Notes: generated by a model not told the origin, from the letters alone. A DNA stretch of 64,000 nt from VRUE01 sp963697915 (GCA_963697915.1 OY969103.1:372001-436000); one strand, 5' to 3'. Counted from the stretch's first letter, positions 42,421 to 51,801 are shown. Program-made: numbers and translations.

Positions 42421-45284
42421 CCCCTGCGAGCCTTCTTCTTACAAGGGACACGCAGCTTCGGCTTCATGTTGCGCTTCCTGCCGCTGTGGGCCTTGAAGCG
42501 GACCAGCACGCGCGGCGCCTTGCGCACCTTGCCCTTCTTCGCCTTGCCTTTACGGGGGCACTGGTTACTCGAGTTGACCAGCAGGCCTCTCTTGCCGCCG
42601 CGCAGGGTGAGGACGAACTTCTCGACCGGCACGTCGGGGACGACGTCGAAGGTGTTGCGGATACGGCCGCGGACGCTGTCGGTGCGGCCGACCAGCTCGA
42701 CGTCGATCTGGCCGCGCAGCGAGGCGACCAGGTCGGGCAGCGGGTTGTCGGAGGATCGCAAATAGACCGGGCCTTCGACCGGTTTGCCGAGCAGCGGCGT
42801 GAAGGCGCGCGCGTAGCCGTAGATCGAGCTCTTCGGGCACTCGCCGGCGGCGTACTGGACGCGGGTGCAGACCTTCTGCAGGTTGGCCTGGTCGAGGATC
42901 AGCGAGCGTGGCAGGGTGACCGCGGCGCGGCTGATGTTGGCGTCGCCCTCACGGGCCCGCAGCACAGCGCGGAGCTTCGGGTTCTTGGCGCGGCGGGTGG
43001 CGCCGAAGAGGCGCAGGAACAGCTTCGGGCGGAAGCCGAGCTTCTCGCAATCGCGGACCTGGAAGGGCTCGGAGACCGGCGCCGAGGAGAAGGTCGCCGG
43101 GTCGAGCGGGTTGGCGCCGCCGCCGAGCAGCGAGCCATCGAACGCAAGCGGCTCGCAGCTGGTCGGGTTGAGCGAGAAGCGGGGCCGGTCGAGGACCACC
43201 GAGACCGAGCGGACGTCGAGCAGGGCGCCGCCGTAGACGTGCGGGATCGCGTTGGTGTTGGCACGGACCCGCGCGGTGCGGGGATCGACGAACAGCGGCA
43301 CCCTCACCACGACCGTGCCCAGGTCGAATGGGCCGGCCGTGGCGGGGGTGACCACAGCCAGGGAGAGAGGGGCGCCCAGGTAGCGCCCCGCGAGGAAGGC
43401 CTTGCCGTCGATCGAGATCGGCGAGGGACCGCTGCCGGCGGCGACCTTGGCGCGGCCGACGAGGCTGCCCGGCGGGCAGCTCGGCGAGGCCTTCTCCGCC
43501 GCCCCGGAGCTCGCCGCCGCCGCGGCCAGCGCCGCCGGTGGGCAGTAGCTGACGCCGGCCAGTTTCGCCGTCAAGCCCGGTGGCAGCGTCACGTCGATGC
43601 CTTTCAGCTCCTGGTTGCCGTCGGCGCGGGCGATGTCCATGCGCAATGGGCTGTAGGCGCCGGCGACCGGCTTGCTCGTGCCCGCCTCGAAGCGCGGCGA
43701 GAAGGGTCGCTCCGCCATCGTTTTCGCGCACTGGCCGCCGCCGGGCGCGGTGCTCAGCGAGAACTGGGTGGAGGGCGTCGCCGGCGCGTTCCCCGACCAC
43801 GGCGTCATCTGGGCCGTGGTCGTGTTCGGCCCGCAGGTCGGCGGGCTGGTCAGCACCGCGGTCGGGCCGTCGTCGAAGTCGAGCCGGAAGGAGTCGAACG
43901 GGACCTGAGGCAGGCCGCCCAGCTCCTGGTCGTCGAAGGTCGTCGCCAACTGCCCGGTCTGCGGGTTGGCGCTGACTTTGCCGAGCAGGCGGGCGGTGAT
44001 CCCGTAGCGCTCCGAGCCGACCTCGACGAAGATCCGGAACTGCTCACCGGAGGCCGGGTCGCGGCTGAGCTGCCGGCCGACCCAGACCGTCCCGGTCAGC
44101 GAGCCGTCGGGCAGCGGCGGCGTGTCGATCGAGGCGACGCCGACCTTGGAGGCGGGCGGACAGGCGACCGGGTTCGTCGTCCCCTTGCCGAACTGGGCGT
44201 CGGTGCAGGCCTGCAGCCCGCTCGCGGCCGACGGGTTCAGCCCCATCCCGAGCGGCAGGGTCACCTGGGCGCGCCGGGTCTGCGAGCTGGAGCGGTTCTC
44301 GCCGCCGAGGATGTGGGGCACCTGGACGTCGGCCACGGGGCCGGTCGGCGAGTCGGTGGCCGCGGTGCCCGGTTCGATCCCGATCGAGGGGTCGTAGGGG
44401 ATGTTGGCGCAGTCGAGTGGCATTTTCCCCTCCGGCAGCGGCGATTCCATCGGCGGGTTGGCGCTCTGCGGGAAGACGTAGCCCGCCTGCTCCTCTTCTT
44501 CGATCGAGCTGGCCAGCAGGTAGGTCGTGTAGACGTCCCCGTTGCCGGGCGCGTCGGGGTCGAAGCAGGTCGTCGGCGTGGTGATGAAGGTGCCGTCGCC
44601 GGCGCGGCCGTCGAAGACCAGCCGGTTTTTGAGGATCAGGTGTTCGACCAGCCCTTCCAGTTTGGGCGCTTCGGGGACGGCGATCGTGAAGCCCTCGTGG
44701 AAGTCGCCGGCCCAGTCGAGCTCGGCTTTCAGATAGACGTTGTTGCCGAGCAGGTTGAGCCCGAAGAGGGCCGGCTTGCCCTGTTCGGGGACCAGGTTGT
44801 AGACCGGGACTTCGGTCAGCCCGAACACGGGCGGCACCGCCACCCCGAGCAGCGAGGTGGTCACCCCGGCGACCCCGACCTGCGTGTTTTCGGGGCAGGC
44901 ACCGGGGTCCTCGGGGGTCGTGCACTGGGGAGTCGCCTGCGGGTTGACGCTGAGCCCCGCCGGCAGGTCGACGCGGACGTTCTTCAGTTCCCCGATCGGC
45001 GCTTCGGGCCCGACGGCGGCCTCGTACTTGACGATGAACTGGGTGAAGCCGACCGGCGGGTGAGCGCCGGCCAGCTCGAAGAACTGCTCCTCGGTGTCGA
45101 TCGTGCAGATCGGCATATCGGTGGTGCAGGTACCCGCCTGCCAGCCGCTGCCGGCGCTCGGCGCGTCGCCCTGAGGGGCAATGATGTCGGCGGTGCTGGC
45201 GCTCGCGAAGGGAGCGCCGAAAACCGCTCCCAGAGCCATGACCGCATTGACGAGTACGACCCTAACCGCGACTTCCCTGCTCAT
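42405..45284 (-). CDS. Large secreted protein with repeated Cys-pair modules, function unknown
   Basis: 959 residues: signal peptide (1 to about 30, ending PFASAST), then an extended beta-rich protein. A module of the form LPxGLxxxP...C...CPxxSxxGxA recurs about four times: near residues 110 (LPAGLSVNPQATPQC, ACPENTQVGVAGV), 350 (LPLGMGLNPSAASGLQAC, ACPPASKVGVASI), 590 (LPPGLTAKLAGVSYC, CPPGSLVGRAKV) and 820 (LPRSLILDQANLQKVC, ECPKSSIYGYARA). The tail is strongly basic (K/R-rich, last 50 residues). ATG at 45284 has AAGGAG upstream. Probably a wall-associated protein; no enzyme motif is seen. Confidence 0.85.
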   Translation of the reverse strand: MSREVAVRVVLVNAVMALGAVFGAPFASASTADIIAPQGDAPSAGSGWQAGTCTTDMPICTIDTEEQFFELAGAHPPVGFTQFIVKYEAAVGPEAPIGELKNVRVDLPAGLSVNPQATPQCTTPEDPGACPENTQVGVAGVTTSLLGVAVPPVFGLTEVPVYNLVPEQGKPALFGLNLLGNNVYLKAELDWAGDFHEGFTIAVPEAPKLEGLVEHLILKNRLVFDGRAGDGTFITTPTTCFDPDAPGNGDVYTTYLLASSIEEEEQAGYVFPQSANPPMESPLPEGKMPLDCANIPYDPSIGIEPGTAATDSPTGPVADVQVPHILGGENRSSSQTRRAQVTLPLGMGLNPSAASGLQACTDAQFGKGTTNPVACPPASKVGVASIDTPPLPDGSLTGTVWVGRQLSRDPASGEQFRIFVEVGSERYGITARLLGKVSANPQTGQLATTFDDQELGGLPQVPFDSFRLDFDDGPTAVLTSPPTCGPNTTTAQMTPWSGNAPATPSTQFSLSTAPGGGQCAKTMAERPFSPRFEAGTSKPVAGAYSPLRMDIARADGNQELKGIDVTLPPGLTAKLAGVSYCPPAALAAAAASSGAAEKASPSCPPGSLVGRAKVAAGSGPSPISIDGKAFLAGRYLGAPLSLAVVTPATAGPFDLGTVVVRVPLFVDPRTARVRANTNAIPHVYGGALLDVRSVSVVLDRPRFSLNPTSCEPLAFDGSLLGGGANPLDPATFSSAPVSEPFQVRDCEKLGFRPKLFLRLFGATRRAKNPKLRAVLRAREGDANISRAAVTLPRSLILDQANLQKVCTRVQYAAGECPKSSIYGYARAFTPLLGKPVEGPVYLRSSDNPLPDLVASLRGQIDVELVGRTDSVRGRIRNTFDVVPDVPVEKFVLTLRGGKRGLLVNSSNQCPRKGKAKKGKVRKAPRVLVRFKAHSGRKRNMKPKLRVPCKKKARRGRAGT

Positions 45285-45399
45285 CCAGAGCTCCTTCCGC
45301 CAGGTAAGCGCCAACAGCAGTTACGGGTCAGGTTACCCGATTTTGATGATCTAAGCTAATATTTTTTGGTATTGCCCGGTCAACGAAAGTGAGGTAATT

Positions 45400-45687
45400 G
45401 TGAATTGGGAGCTTCTGGCTCGTGCCAATACCCACCCCCTCCGCGTCTCAATCCTGGAAGTGCTCACCATCGACGGAGGGCGGACTCTCTCGCCCAAGGA
45501 CATGAGCCTGGAGCTGCAGGCGCCGCTGAGCACTGTCAACTACCACGTCACAGAGCTGCGCCAGTCGGAGCTCGTCGAGATCGTCGGCGAACGCCAGGTC
45601 CGCGGCGCGATCGAGCACTTCTACCGCGCGGTCGACACCAGCGCGCCGAAGAAGCGCAAACCCCGCAGAAGCCGGAAAGGCAGGTAA
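45400..45687 (+). CDS. Winged-helix (ArsR-like) transcriptional regulator
   Basis: 95 residues: WELLARANTHPLRVSILEVLTIDGGRTLSPKDMSLELQAPLSTVNYHVTELRQSELVEIVGERQVRGAIEHFY is an HTH_20/ArsR-type winged helix, followed by a Lys/Arg-rich tail. GTG start with GTGAGG upstream. Divergent from the 959-aa secreted protein across a 115-base AT-rich gap that contains TAATATTTTTT; it may control that gene. Its stop codon touches the tRNA-Gly gene. Confidence 0.82.
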   Translation: MNWELLARANTHPLRVSILEVLTIDGGRTLSPKDMSLELQAPLSTVNYHVTELRQSELVEIVGERQVRGAIEHFYRAVDTSAPKKRKPRRSRKGR

Positions 45688-45759
45688 GCGGCGAACGGGT
45701 CTCGAACCCGTGACCTCGAGCTTGGGAAGCTCGCGCTCTACCAACTGAGCTACCGCCGC
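45687..45759 (-). tRNA. tRNA-Gly (CCC)
   Basis: Acceptor GCGGCGG pairs with TCGCCGC (one G-U), D-arm AGCTCAGTTGGTAGAGC, anticodon stem CGAGC/GCTCG around loop TTCCCAA (anticodon CCC), T-loop TTCGAGA, discriminator U. CCA is not encoded. Confidence 0.94.
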
Positions 45760-45817
45760 AGGGGGCCAATTCTATGCCCTGCCTCCGGCGAGGCGCGGGG
45801 ACTAATGTTCGCTGGCC

Positions 45818-46336
45818 GTGAGCGCCCGCGCCTTCCTGGCCTCCCTCGCCGTGCTGGCAGTCATCGGGCTGCTCGGCTTTGGCCTGTTGAGCAAGGGCGA
45901 GGCGAAGATCGAGGTCGGCGACCAGGTGCCCGACCGGGCGCTGCCGTTCCTCGGCGCGCCCGGGCAGGGCTCGATCGCCGATTACCGCGGCCGCTGGGTC
46001 CTGGTCAACCTCTGGGCCTCGTGGTGCGGGCCCTGCCGGCAGGAGGCGCCCGACCTGGAGAGCTTCGCGCGGCGCTACAAGGATGACGTGACCGTCCTCG
46101 GCATCAACGTGCAGGACAACAGCGACGACGCGCTCGCCTTCCTGCGCGAGTTCGATGTCGCCTACCCGCAGCTGCGCTCGGTCGGCGAGGAGCGCAGCGC
46201 CGCCTTCGGCTCGACCGGCGTCCCCGAGAACTTCCTCGTCGACCCTCAGGGCCGGCTGGCCTTGATCTGGCGCGGCCCGGTCGACGAGCGCTTCCTCGGG
46301 GAGAACGTGGTGCCGATCGTCGAGGGCCGCTCGTGA
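45818..46336 (+). CDS. ccmG: Thioredoxin-like CcmG/ResA-type thiol-disulfide protein
   Basis: 172 residues: N-terminal anchor helix (about 5-25), then a TlpA/ResA thioredoxin fold with WASWCGPC near residue 66 and GVPENFLVD with the cis-Pro. It keeps apocytochrome c heme-site cysteines reduced. Followed by ccmH with a four-base overlap, so the role in cytochrome c maturation is well supported. GTG start with TAATGT nine bases upstream. Confidence 0.9.
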   Translation: MSARAFLASLAVLAVIGLLGFGLLSKGEAKIEVGDQVPDRALPFLGAPGQGSIADYRGRWVLVNLWASWCGPCRQEAPDLESFARRYKDDVTVLGINVQDNSDDALAFLREFDVAYPQLRSVGEERSAAFGSTGVPENFLVDPQGRLALIWRGPVDERFLGENVVPIVEGRS

Positions 46337-46821
46337 AGCGCGCCGCCCCGGCGCTCCTCGTCCTGCTCGCGCTGCTGCTCGCCGTCCCCACCGCCTCGGC
46401 GGCACCGGCGCAGGGGGAGCAGCCGCGGCCACAAGCCGAACTGGGCGACCTCGAAGACGAGGTGATGTGCCCGATCTGCGGCACGCTGCTGGAACTCGCC
46501 CAGTCGCCGCAGGCGATGCGCCAGCGGGTGCTGATCAGGCAGCTGGCCGCGACCGGCAAGACCAAGGACGAGATCAAGGACGTGCTGGTCGCCCAGTACG
46601 GCCGCGGGGTGCTGGCGCTGCCGGAGGACTCGGGGTTCAGCCTCTCCGCCTACCTGGTGCCGGCGATCGGCTTCGGGGTCGCGGTCATCGCCTTGGCGAT
46701 CGGGGTCGGGCGCTGGCGCCGTGCCGGCGGCTCACCCCCCGACCGGCCGAGTTCGGCCTCGGGGCCGAGCGACGAGGACAGCGAGCGGCTCGACGCCGAC
46801 CTGCGCCGTTACGACCTCTAG
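46333..46821 (+). CDS. ccmH: Cytochrome c maturation protein CcmH
   Basis: 162 residues: signal peptide, then the CcmH/CycL three-helix domain with the redox motif VMCPICGTLLELAQSPQA and REL-like QYGRGVLALPEDSG, one transmembrane helix (about 115-135) and a short cytoplasmic tail. Works with CcmF and CcmG. GTG start overlapping ccmG. Confidence 0.92.
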   Translation: MKRAAPALLVLLALLLAVPTASAAPAQGEQPRPQAELGDLEDEVMCPICGTLLELAQSPQAMRQRVLIRQLAATGKTKDEIKDVLVAQYGRGVLALPEDSGFSLSAYLVPAIGFGVAVIALAIGVGRWRRAGGSPPDRPSSASGPSDEDSERLDADLRRYDL

Positions 46822-46835
46822 CCGGGGCGGGCTAG
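46818..46835. terminator. Stop-codon palindrome between ccmH and the P-loop-like gene
   Basis: CTAGCC-N6-GGCTAG; each arm contains the TAG stop of one convergent gene. Confidence 0.45.
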
Positions 46836-47461
46836 CGCCGGATCACCAGGCCGCTGACCGAGACCGGCAGGCTGCGCGAGTCCTCGGGGCCGAGGCAGGC
46901 GAGCGAGGCTTCGGCCAGGGGGAGCACCGCCCTGAGCGAGAGCTCGTCCCGCACCGGGGGGCCGCCGATCACGACGAGCTCGTAGGCGGCGCGGATCCCC
47001 GCCAGCGCGTTGAAGAAGGCGTCGGAGGCGAGCAGCCGCGGGCCGTCGGCCGAGGGGCGACCGGCCACCACGCAGACGAGCGGCTCGCGCGCCTCGGCCG
47101 AGCCCGGCCCGGCGAGGGCGACCGGGTTGAGGATCGCCGGCGTCTCGACCTTTCCCCGCAGGTACTCGTGCAGGCCGGGGGCCCGGGCGAGCCCGACCGC
47201 GTCGGCCAGGCCCGGCTCGACCAGGTCGCACTCGAGCAGGGCCGTGCGCTTGCCCGCCGCGGCGGCGGCGGCGGCCAGCCCCATCGCCACCTCCCTTCCG
47301 TCCGTGCGGGTGCCCGTCGTCAGCACCGTGCGAGGGCCGTCCAGCCCGCTCAGTAGGTCGCCGAACGCCTTCAGGTCGACACCGCGGAGCGCCACGTGGC
47401 CCTCGGGACGATCGCCTGAGAGCTCCGCCAGCACAGGGGGCTTCCTGCGCCGCATGCGCAT
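46832..47461 (-). CDS. SIMIBI/CpsD-like P-loop protein with degenerate Walker A
   Basis: 209 residues. The layout follows CpsD/Mrp-type ATPases: TVLTTGTRTDGREVAMGLAAAAAAAGKRTALLECDLVEPGLADAVGLARAPGLHEYLRGK, then YELVVIGGPP. But the Walker A loop reads TGTRTDGREVA, where active members have GxGKS/T, so the catalytic lysine and Ser/Thr are missing. It may be a non-hydrolysing partner in polysaccharide export or division. It overlaps argS by one base (TAATG) and is co-transcribed with it. Confidence 0.7.
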   Translation of the reverse strand: MRMRRRKPPVLAELSGDRPEGHVALRGVDLKAFGDLLSGLDGPRTVLTTGTRTDGREVAMGLAAAAAAAGKRTALLECDLVEPGLADAVGLARAPGLHEYLRGKVETPAILNPVALAGPGSAEAREPLVCVVAGRPSADGPRLLASDAFFNALAGIRAAYELVVIGGPPVRDELSLRAVLPLAEASLACLGPEDSRSLPVSVSGLVIRR

Positions 47462-49095
47462 TACATGCGCTCGGGGGCGGAGATGCCGAGTAGGCCGAGC
47501 GACTCGGCGATCGTCCGCTTCGCCAGCAGGCAGAGGCCGAGGCGCGACTGCTCCACCCCCTCCCCCTCCGCACCGACCACCTGACAGTCGCGGTAGAAGG
47601 CGTGGAAGTCGGCGGCGACCGCGGTCGAGTAGGCGCAGATCCGGTGCGGGGCGCGACGCGTCGCCGCCTCGCGCACCTCGCCGGGGAACTCGAGCAGGCG
47701 CTTGACCAGGTCGCGCTCGGCGGGCTGCAGCGGCGTGCCCGGCGTCGGCACGCCCGCCTCCCCCTCGCCGCCGCCCGCCTTGCGCAGGATGCTGGCGATC
47801 CGCGCGTGCGCGTACTGCACGTAGTAGACGGGGTTGTCGCTCGACTCGCGGCGGGCCAGCTCGAGGTCGAGGTCGACGGTCGTGTCGTGGCTGCGCCAGA
47901 GCATGAACCAGCGCGCCGCGTCGACGCCGATGTCGTCGATCAGCTCGTCGAGCGATATGAAGTCACCGCTGCGCTTCGACATCTGCGCCCGCTCGCCCGA
48001 CTCGACGATGTGGACGAGGCGCATGATCAGCGCCTCGAGCACGTCGGGGTCCTCGCCGAGCGCCGAGATCGCCGCCCTCACCCGCGGCGCGTAGCCGTGG
48101 TGGTCGGCGCCGAGGATGTTGATCAGGTGGCCGAAGCCCCGCGCCAGCTTGTCCTGGTGGTAGGCGACGTCGGCCGCGAGGTAGGTCGGCTCGCCGTCGG
48201 CCCGGATCAGGACCCGGTCCTTGTCGTCGCCGAACTCGGTGCTGCGCAGCCAGAGCGCGCCCTCGCTCCTGTAGGTGTGGTCGCGCTGCTCGAGCTGGGC
48301 CAGGGCCGCCTCGACCTCGCCCTTCTCGTAGAGGCTGCGCTCCGAGAAGAAGTTGTCGAAGTGGACGCCGAAGCGGTCGAGGGTGCCGCGCACGCCGTCG
48401 AGGATCAGCTCGACGCCGCGCCGGGCGAGGGCCTCGCTGTCGGCGGGGTCGACGCCCTCGGCGGCGAGCCGCTCACCGAGCTCGGCGACGTAAGCGCCCT
48501 CGTAGCCGTCCTCGGGCGGCTCGCCGCCGGTCATCGCGGCGGCGATCGAGGCGGCGAAGCGCTGCACCTGGCCGCCGGCGTCGTTGACGTAGTACTCGCG
48601 CTCGACCTCGTGCCCGACCGCGGCCAGCAGGCGGACTAGGGCGTCGCCGTAGGCTGCGTGGCGACCGCCGCCGACGTGCAGCGGGCCGGTCGGGTTGGCG
48701 GAGACGAACTCGACCAGGACCCGTTCCGGGGACTCGGTCGGCGCCGGCCCGAGGCTCTCGCCGGCGGCGGCCATGCCGGCCATCGCCCGCCGGTACCACT
48801 CGTCGGCGAGGAAGAGGTTGACGAAGCCGGGGCCGGCGACCTCGATCCGCTCGACGCTGCCCGCACCGCCCAGCTCGCGCTCGAGCTCGGTGCGGAGCCG
48901 GGCCGCGACGTCGCGCGGCGCTTCGCCCAGCGACGCCGCCAGGAGCATCGCCGCGTTGGAGCTGTAGTCGCCCAGCTCGGGCTTCGGCGGGCGGTCGAGA
49001 GTCGGCTCGGGACCGGTCGGCTCACCGTCGCGCAGCGCCCGCGCCGCCCGCTGCACGGCGGCGCGCAGCTCGCTGATCGAGTCGGTTGCCGTCAC
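47461..49095 (-). CDS. argS: Arginyl-tRNA synthetase
   Basis: 544 residues: N-terminal Arg-tRNA domain, the class I HIGH-type motif ANPTGPLHVGGGRHAAYGD near 125, the KMSKS-like QMSKRSGDF near 355 and the C-terminal DALR anticodon-binding domain (VYYVQYAHARIASILRKAG). GTG at 49095 is chosen with TACGAT six bases upstream; the longer frame runs antisense through the next gene. Charges tRNA-Arg. Confidence 0.95.
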   Translation of the reverse strand: MTATDSISELRAAVQRAARALRDGEPTGPEPTLDRPPKPELGDYSSNAAMLLAASLGEAPRDVAARLRTELERELGGAGSVERIEVAGPGFVNLFLADEWYRRAMAGMAAAGESLGPAPTESPERVLVEFVSANPTGPLHVGGGRHAAYGDALVRLLAAVGHEVEREYYVNDAGGQVQRFAASIAAAMTGGEPPEDGYEGAYVAELGERLAAEGVDPADSEALARRGVELILDGVRGTLDRFGVHFDNFFSERSLYEKGEVEAALAQLEQRDHTYRSEGALWLRSTEFGDDKDRVLIRADGEPTYLAADVAYHQDKLARGFGHLINILGADHHGYAPRVRAAISALGEDPDVLEALIMRLVHIVESGERAQMSKRSGDFISLDELIDDIGVDAARWFMLWRSHDTTVDLDLELARRESSDNPVYYVQYAHARIASILRKAGGGEGEAGVPTPGTPLQPAERDLVKRLLEFPGEVREAATRRAPHRICAYSTAVAADFHAFYRDCQVVGAEGEGVEQSRLGLCLLAKRTIAESLGLLGISAPERM

Positions 49096-49141
49096 CCCGC
49101 CATCGTATGGACCGCAACCGCGCCGGGGTACGCTGGCCGCG

Positions 49142-49885
49142 ATGAAGGTTGCCGCGATCAGCGACATCCACGCCAACCTGCCCGCGCTCGAGGCGGTCCT
49201 GGCCGCGATCGACGCCGCCGGCGCCGAGGAGATCTGGTGCCTGGGCGACGTCGTCGGCTACGGCGCCGAGCCGGACCAGTGCGCCGATCTCGTGCGCGAG
49301 CGCTGCGCGCTCTCCCTGGTTGGCAACCACGACCTGGCGGTGCTCGGCGAGCTCGACATCTCCTCCTTCTCGGAGGCCGCGGCTGCTGCCGTCGCCTGGA
49401 CGCGCAAGAACGTCTCCGCCCCGACCCTCGACCTGCTGCGCGGGTTGGAGCCGGTCGGCGGGCGCGAGGGGATCGCCCTCTTCCACGCCTCGCCGCGCGA
49501 CCCGGTCTGGGAGTACGTGCTCTCCGCCGAGCAGGCCGACGCCTGCCTCGACGTGCAACCCGAGCGGGTGGCGCTGATCGGCCACTCGCACGTCTCGCTC
49601 TTCTTCGTGCGGCCGGCCAAGCTCCGCCCCGGCGACGAGGTGCGGGGCGCCCAGGCCGGCGACGACACCCTGCTCGACCTCGGCGAGGACTGCTGGCTGG
49701 TCAACCCCGGCAGCGTCGGCCAGCCTCGCGACGGCGACCCGCGCGCGGCCTGGCTGGAGCTCGACACGGAGGCCCGCACGGCTCGCTTCCACCGCGTCCG
49801 CTACGACGTCGAGCGGGCCGCGGCGGCGATCTCCGCGGCCGGCCTGCCACAGCGCCTCGCCGACCGCCTCCAGGTCGGCTCATGA
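49142..49885 (+). CDS. Metallophosphoesterase (YfcE-like)
   Basis: 247 residues with the five metallophosphatase motifs: SDIHAN, GDVVGYG, GNHD, and the later LIGHSH and NPGSVGQPR. Acts on phosphodiesters, but the substrate is not predictable. Divergent from argS across 46 bases; TACGCT seven bases before the ATG. Confidence 0.92.
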   Translation: MKVAAISDIHANLPALEAVLAAIDAAGAEEIWCLGDVVGYGAEPDQCADLVRERCALSLVGNHDLAVLGELDISSFSEAAAAAVAWTRKNVSAPTLDLLRGLEPVGGREGIALFHASPRDPVWEYVLSAEQADACLDVQPERVALIGHSHVSLFFVRPAKLRPGDEVRGAQAGDDTLLDLGEDCWLVNPGSVGQPRDGDPRAAWLELDTEARTARFHRVRYDVERAAAAISAAGLPQRLADRLQVGS

Positions 49886-49960
49886 CCTCCTAATGCCCCG
49901 CTCATGACGCGTAAATGCAGGGAAAATCTGCCCCCAGAGCCGTTCTCTAGACTCGGCCCG

Positions 49961-50578
49961 GTGCCCCGCCCACTCGCACCGCTGCTCGCCCTCGCGCTAG
50001 GCACGGCGCTGCTGCTCGGCCTCTCCTCCTGCGGCGAGGAGGACGCCCAGCTGCTGCCCGGCGAGACGGCGCGCGAGATCACCGCCAATCTCGACGCGGT
50101 CAAACAACTGGCCGACGAAGGCGACTGCGTCGGCGCCGAAGCGGCGTCCGAACAGGTGAGCGAACAGGTGGAAGCGCTGGGCGGCGTCGACCGGCGCCTC
50201 AAGCAGGCCCTCGAGCAGGGCACCGAACGCCTGGGCGAAGTGATCGCCGGCTGCGAAGAAGAAGAAACCGAAGCGATCGAACCGGCAACGATCCCCGAAG
50301 GCGAAGAAGAACCGGAAGCCGAAGACGAAGGCGAGGACCACGGCGGAAACGGCAGAGGCAAAGGCCAGGGCCAGGGCGGCCAGGGCGGCGGCCGCGACGA
50401 AGCGCCCGGCCAGGAAGAACAGGCCGAAACGACCCCGACCCCGGAACCGCCGGCGAAACCAGAAGGCAAAGGCCAGGGCAAAGGCGAAAGCACCCCGCCC
50501 ACCGAACCGCCCGCCGAAGATGGTCCCTCGGGCGGGATCGAACCCGGCAGCCCGGTGGAAGAGGGAGGCGAGGGCTGA
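49961..50578 (+). CDS. Low-complexity lipoprotein, function unknown
   Basis: 205 residues from the GTG at 49961 (TAGACT seven bases upstream; an ATG at 49904 would give an awkward signal). Lipobox LLGLSSC, then a helical domain with two Cys (about 30-110) and a long disordered tail of Glu, Gly, Gln, Lys and Pro (GKGQGQGGQGGG). Glutamate and lysine codons shift to GAA and AAA in the exported part, unlike most genes here. It overlaps the kinase gene by one base, so it may be a sensor or substrate partner. Confidence 0.75.
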   Translation: MPRPLAPLLALALGTALLLGLSSCGEEDAQLLPGETAREITANLDAVKQLADEGDCVGAEAASEQVSEQVEALGGVDRRLKQALEQGTERLGEVIAGCEEEETEAIEPATIPEGEEEPEAEDEGEDHGGNGRGKGQGQGGQGGGRDEAPGQEEQAETTPTPEPPAKPEGKGQGKGESTPPTEPPAEDGPSGGIEPGSPVEEGGEG

Positions 50579-51801
50579 TGGCCCCCACGTCGCTCTCCGG
50601 GCGCTACGAGCTCGGCGACCGTCTCGGCTCGGGCGGGATGTCGAACGTCTACCGGGCCACCGACCTGATCCTCGAGCGCACCGTCGCGGTCAAGGTCCTC
50701 GCCGAGCACCTCTCAGACGACGAGCGCTTCGTCGCCCGCTTCCGCCGCGAGGCGCTGGCGGTCGCCAAGCTGATCCACCCCAACATCGTCCAGGTCTACG
50801 ACACCGGGGTCGACGAGGGCCGTCACTACATCGTCATGGAGTTCGTCGGCGGCCGCTCCGGAGCGCAGATCCTGCAGCGGCAGGGCCCGATGGAGCCCGA
50901 GACCGCGGCCGAGGCCGGCATCCAGGCCTGCGCCGGGCTCGACTACGCCCACCGGCGCGGGATCATCCACCGCGACGTCAAGCCCGGCAACCTGATGGTC
51001 GTCGGTGGGCCCGTCGGCGGCGGCGCGATGACCGTGAAGCTGACCGACTTCGGCATCGCCCGGGCAATCGAACAGACGCGGATCACCCAGGTTGGCTCGG
51101 TGGTCGGCACCGCCGCCTACCTCTCGCCGGAGCAGGTGCGCGGCGAGGAGGCGACCCCGGCGACCGACGTCTACGCGCTCGGCGTCGTCCTCTACCAGTT
51201 CCTCACCGGCCGCCTGCCCTACGAGGGCTCGACCCTGGCGGAGCTGGCGGTGCGCCAGCAGAACGAGCAGCCATTGCCGCCCAGCACCTACAACGACGAG
51301 GTCCCCGAGACCCTCGGCGGCGCAGTCCTGCGGGCGCTGGAGGGTGATGCGGCGCGCCGCTACGCGAGCGCCGACGAGCTCGCCGACGGCCTGCGGCTGG
51401 GGCTGCTGGGCGAGGACGTGACCATGCCCCACGACGAGGACGGCGGCCCGACCCGGGTGCTGGGCGGCGAGACCGCGACCCGGCGGCTCGACCAGACCGA
51501 GCGGACCGAGCTGCGACCGGCCACGCCCAGCCGCCGCCCCGAACCGCGCGTCCCGCACCCGCCGCCGGCAGCGCCCCGCGCCGCGGCGGCGCCGAAGCCG
51601 CGCAAGCGCGGCGCCTTTTCCCGTTTCACCCGTTTCGTGCTCGCCACCGTCGCCCTGGTCTTCATCGCCGCGGCGGTCGCCGCCGCGGTGATCGCGATCA
51701 CCGATCAGGCCAGCGGCGTGCGCGCCACCGAAGTCGCCGGCGACTCGGTCGACCGGGTCGTCGAAGAGCTCAAAGAACTGGTCGAGAAGAACACCGAATA
51801 G
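50578..51801 (+). CDS. PknB-type Ser/Thr protein kinase
   Basis: 407 residues: kinase domain 1 to about 275 with LGSGGMSNVYRA, VAVKVL (Lys near 39), HRDVKPGNLM, DFGIARA and the activation segment VGTAAYLSPEQ; a disordered Pro-rich juxtamembrane region; one transmembrane helix near 355-378; and an external tail of about 30 residues without PASTA domains. Probably senses through the co-transcribed lipoprotein or another partner. Confidence 0.94.
   Translation: MAPTSLSGRYELGDRLGSGGMSNVYRATDLILERTVAVKVLAEHLSDDERFVARFRREALAVAKLIHPNIVQVYDTGVDEGRHYIVMEFVGGRSGAQILQRQGPMEPETAAEAGIQACAGLDYAHRRGIIHRDVKPGNLMVVGGPVGGGAMTVKLTDFGIARAIEQTRITQVGSVVGTAAYLSPEQVRGEEATPATDVYALGVVLYQFLTGRLPYEGSTLAELAVRQQNEQPLPPSTYNDEVPETLGGAVLRALEGDAARRYASADELADGLRLGLLGEDVTMPHDEDGGPTRVLGGETATRRLDQTERTELRPATPSRRPEPRVPHPPPAAPRAAAAPKPRKRGAFSRFTRFVLATVALVFIAAAVAAAVIAITDQASGVRATEVAGDSVDRVVEELKELVEKNTE

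Noticed and set aside
41835..45359. An 1174-codon open frame antisense to the secreted 959-aa protein
   Set aside because: Same GC-bias artefact; the opposite strand has a signal peptide, ribosome site and repeated modules.
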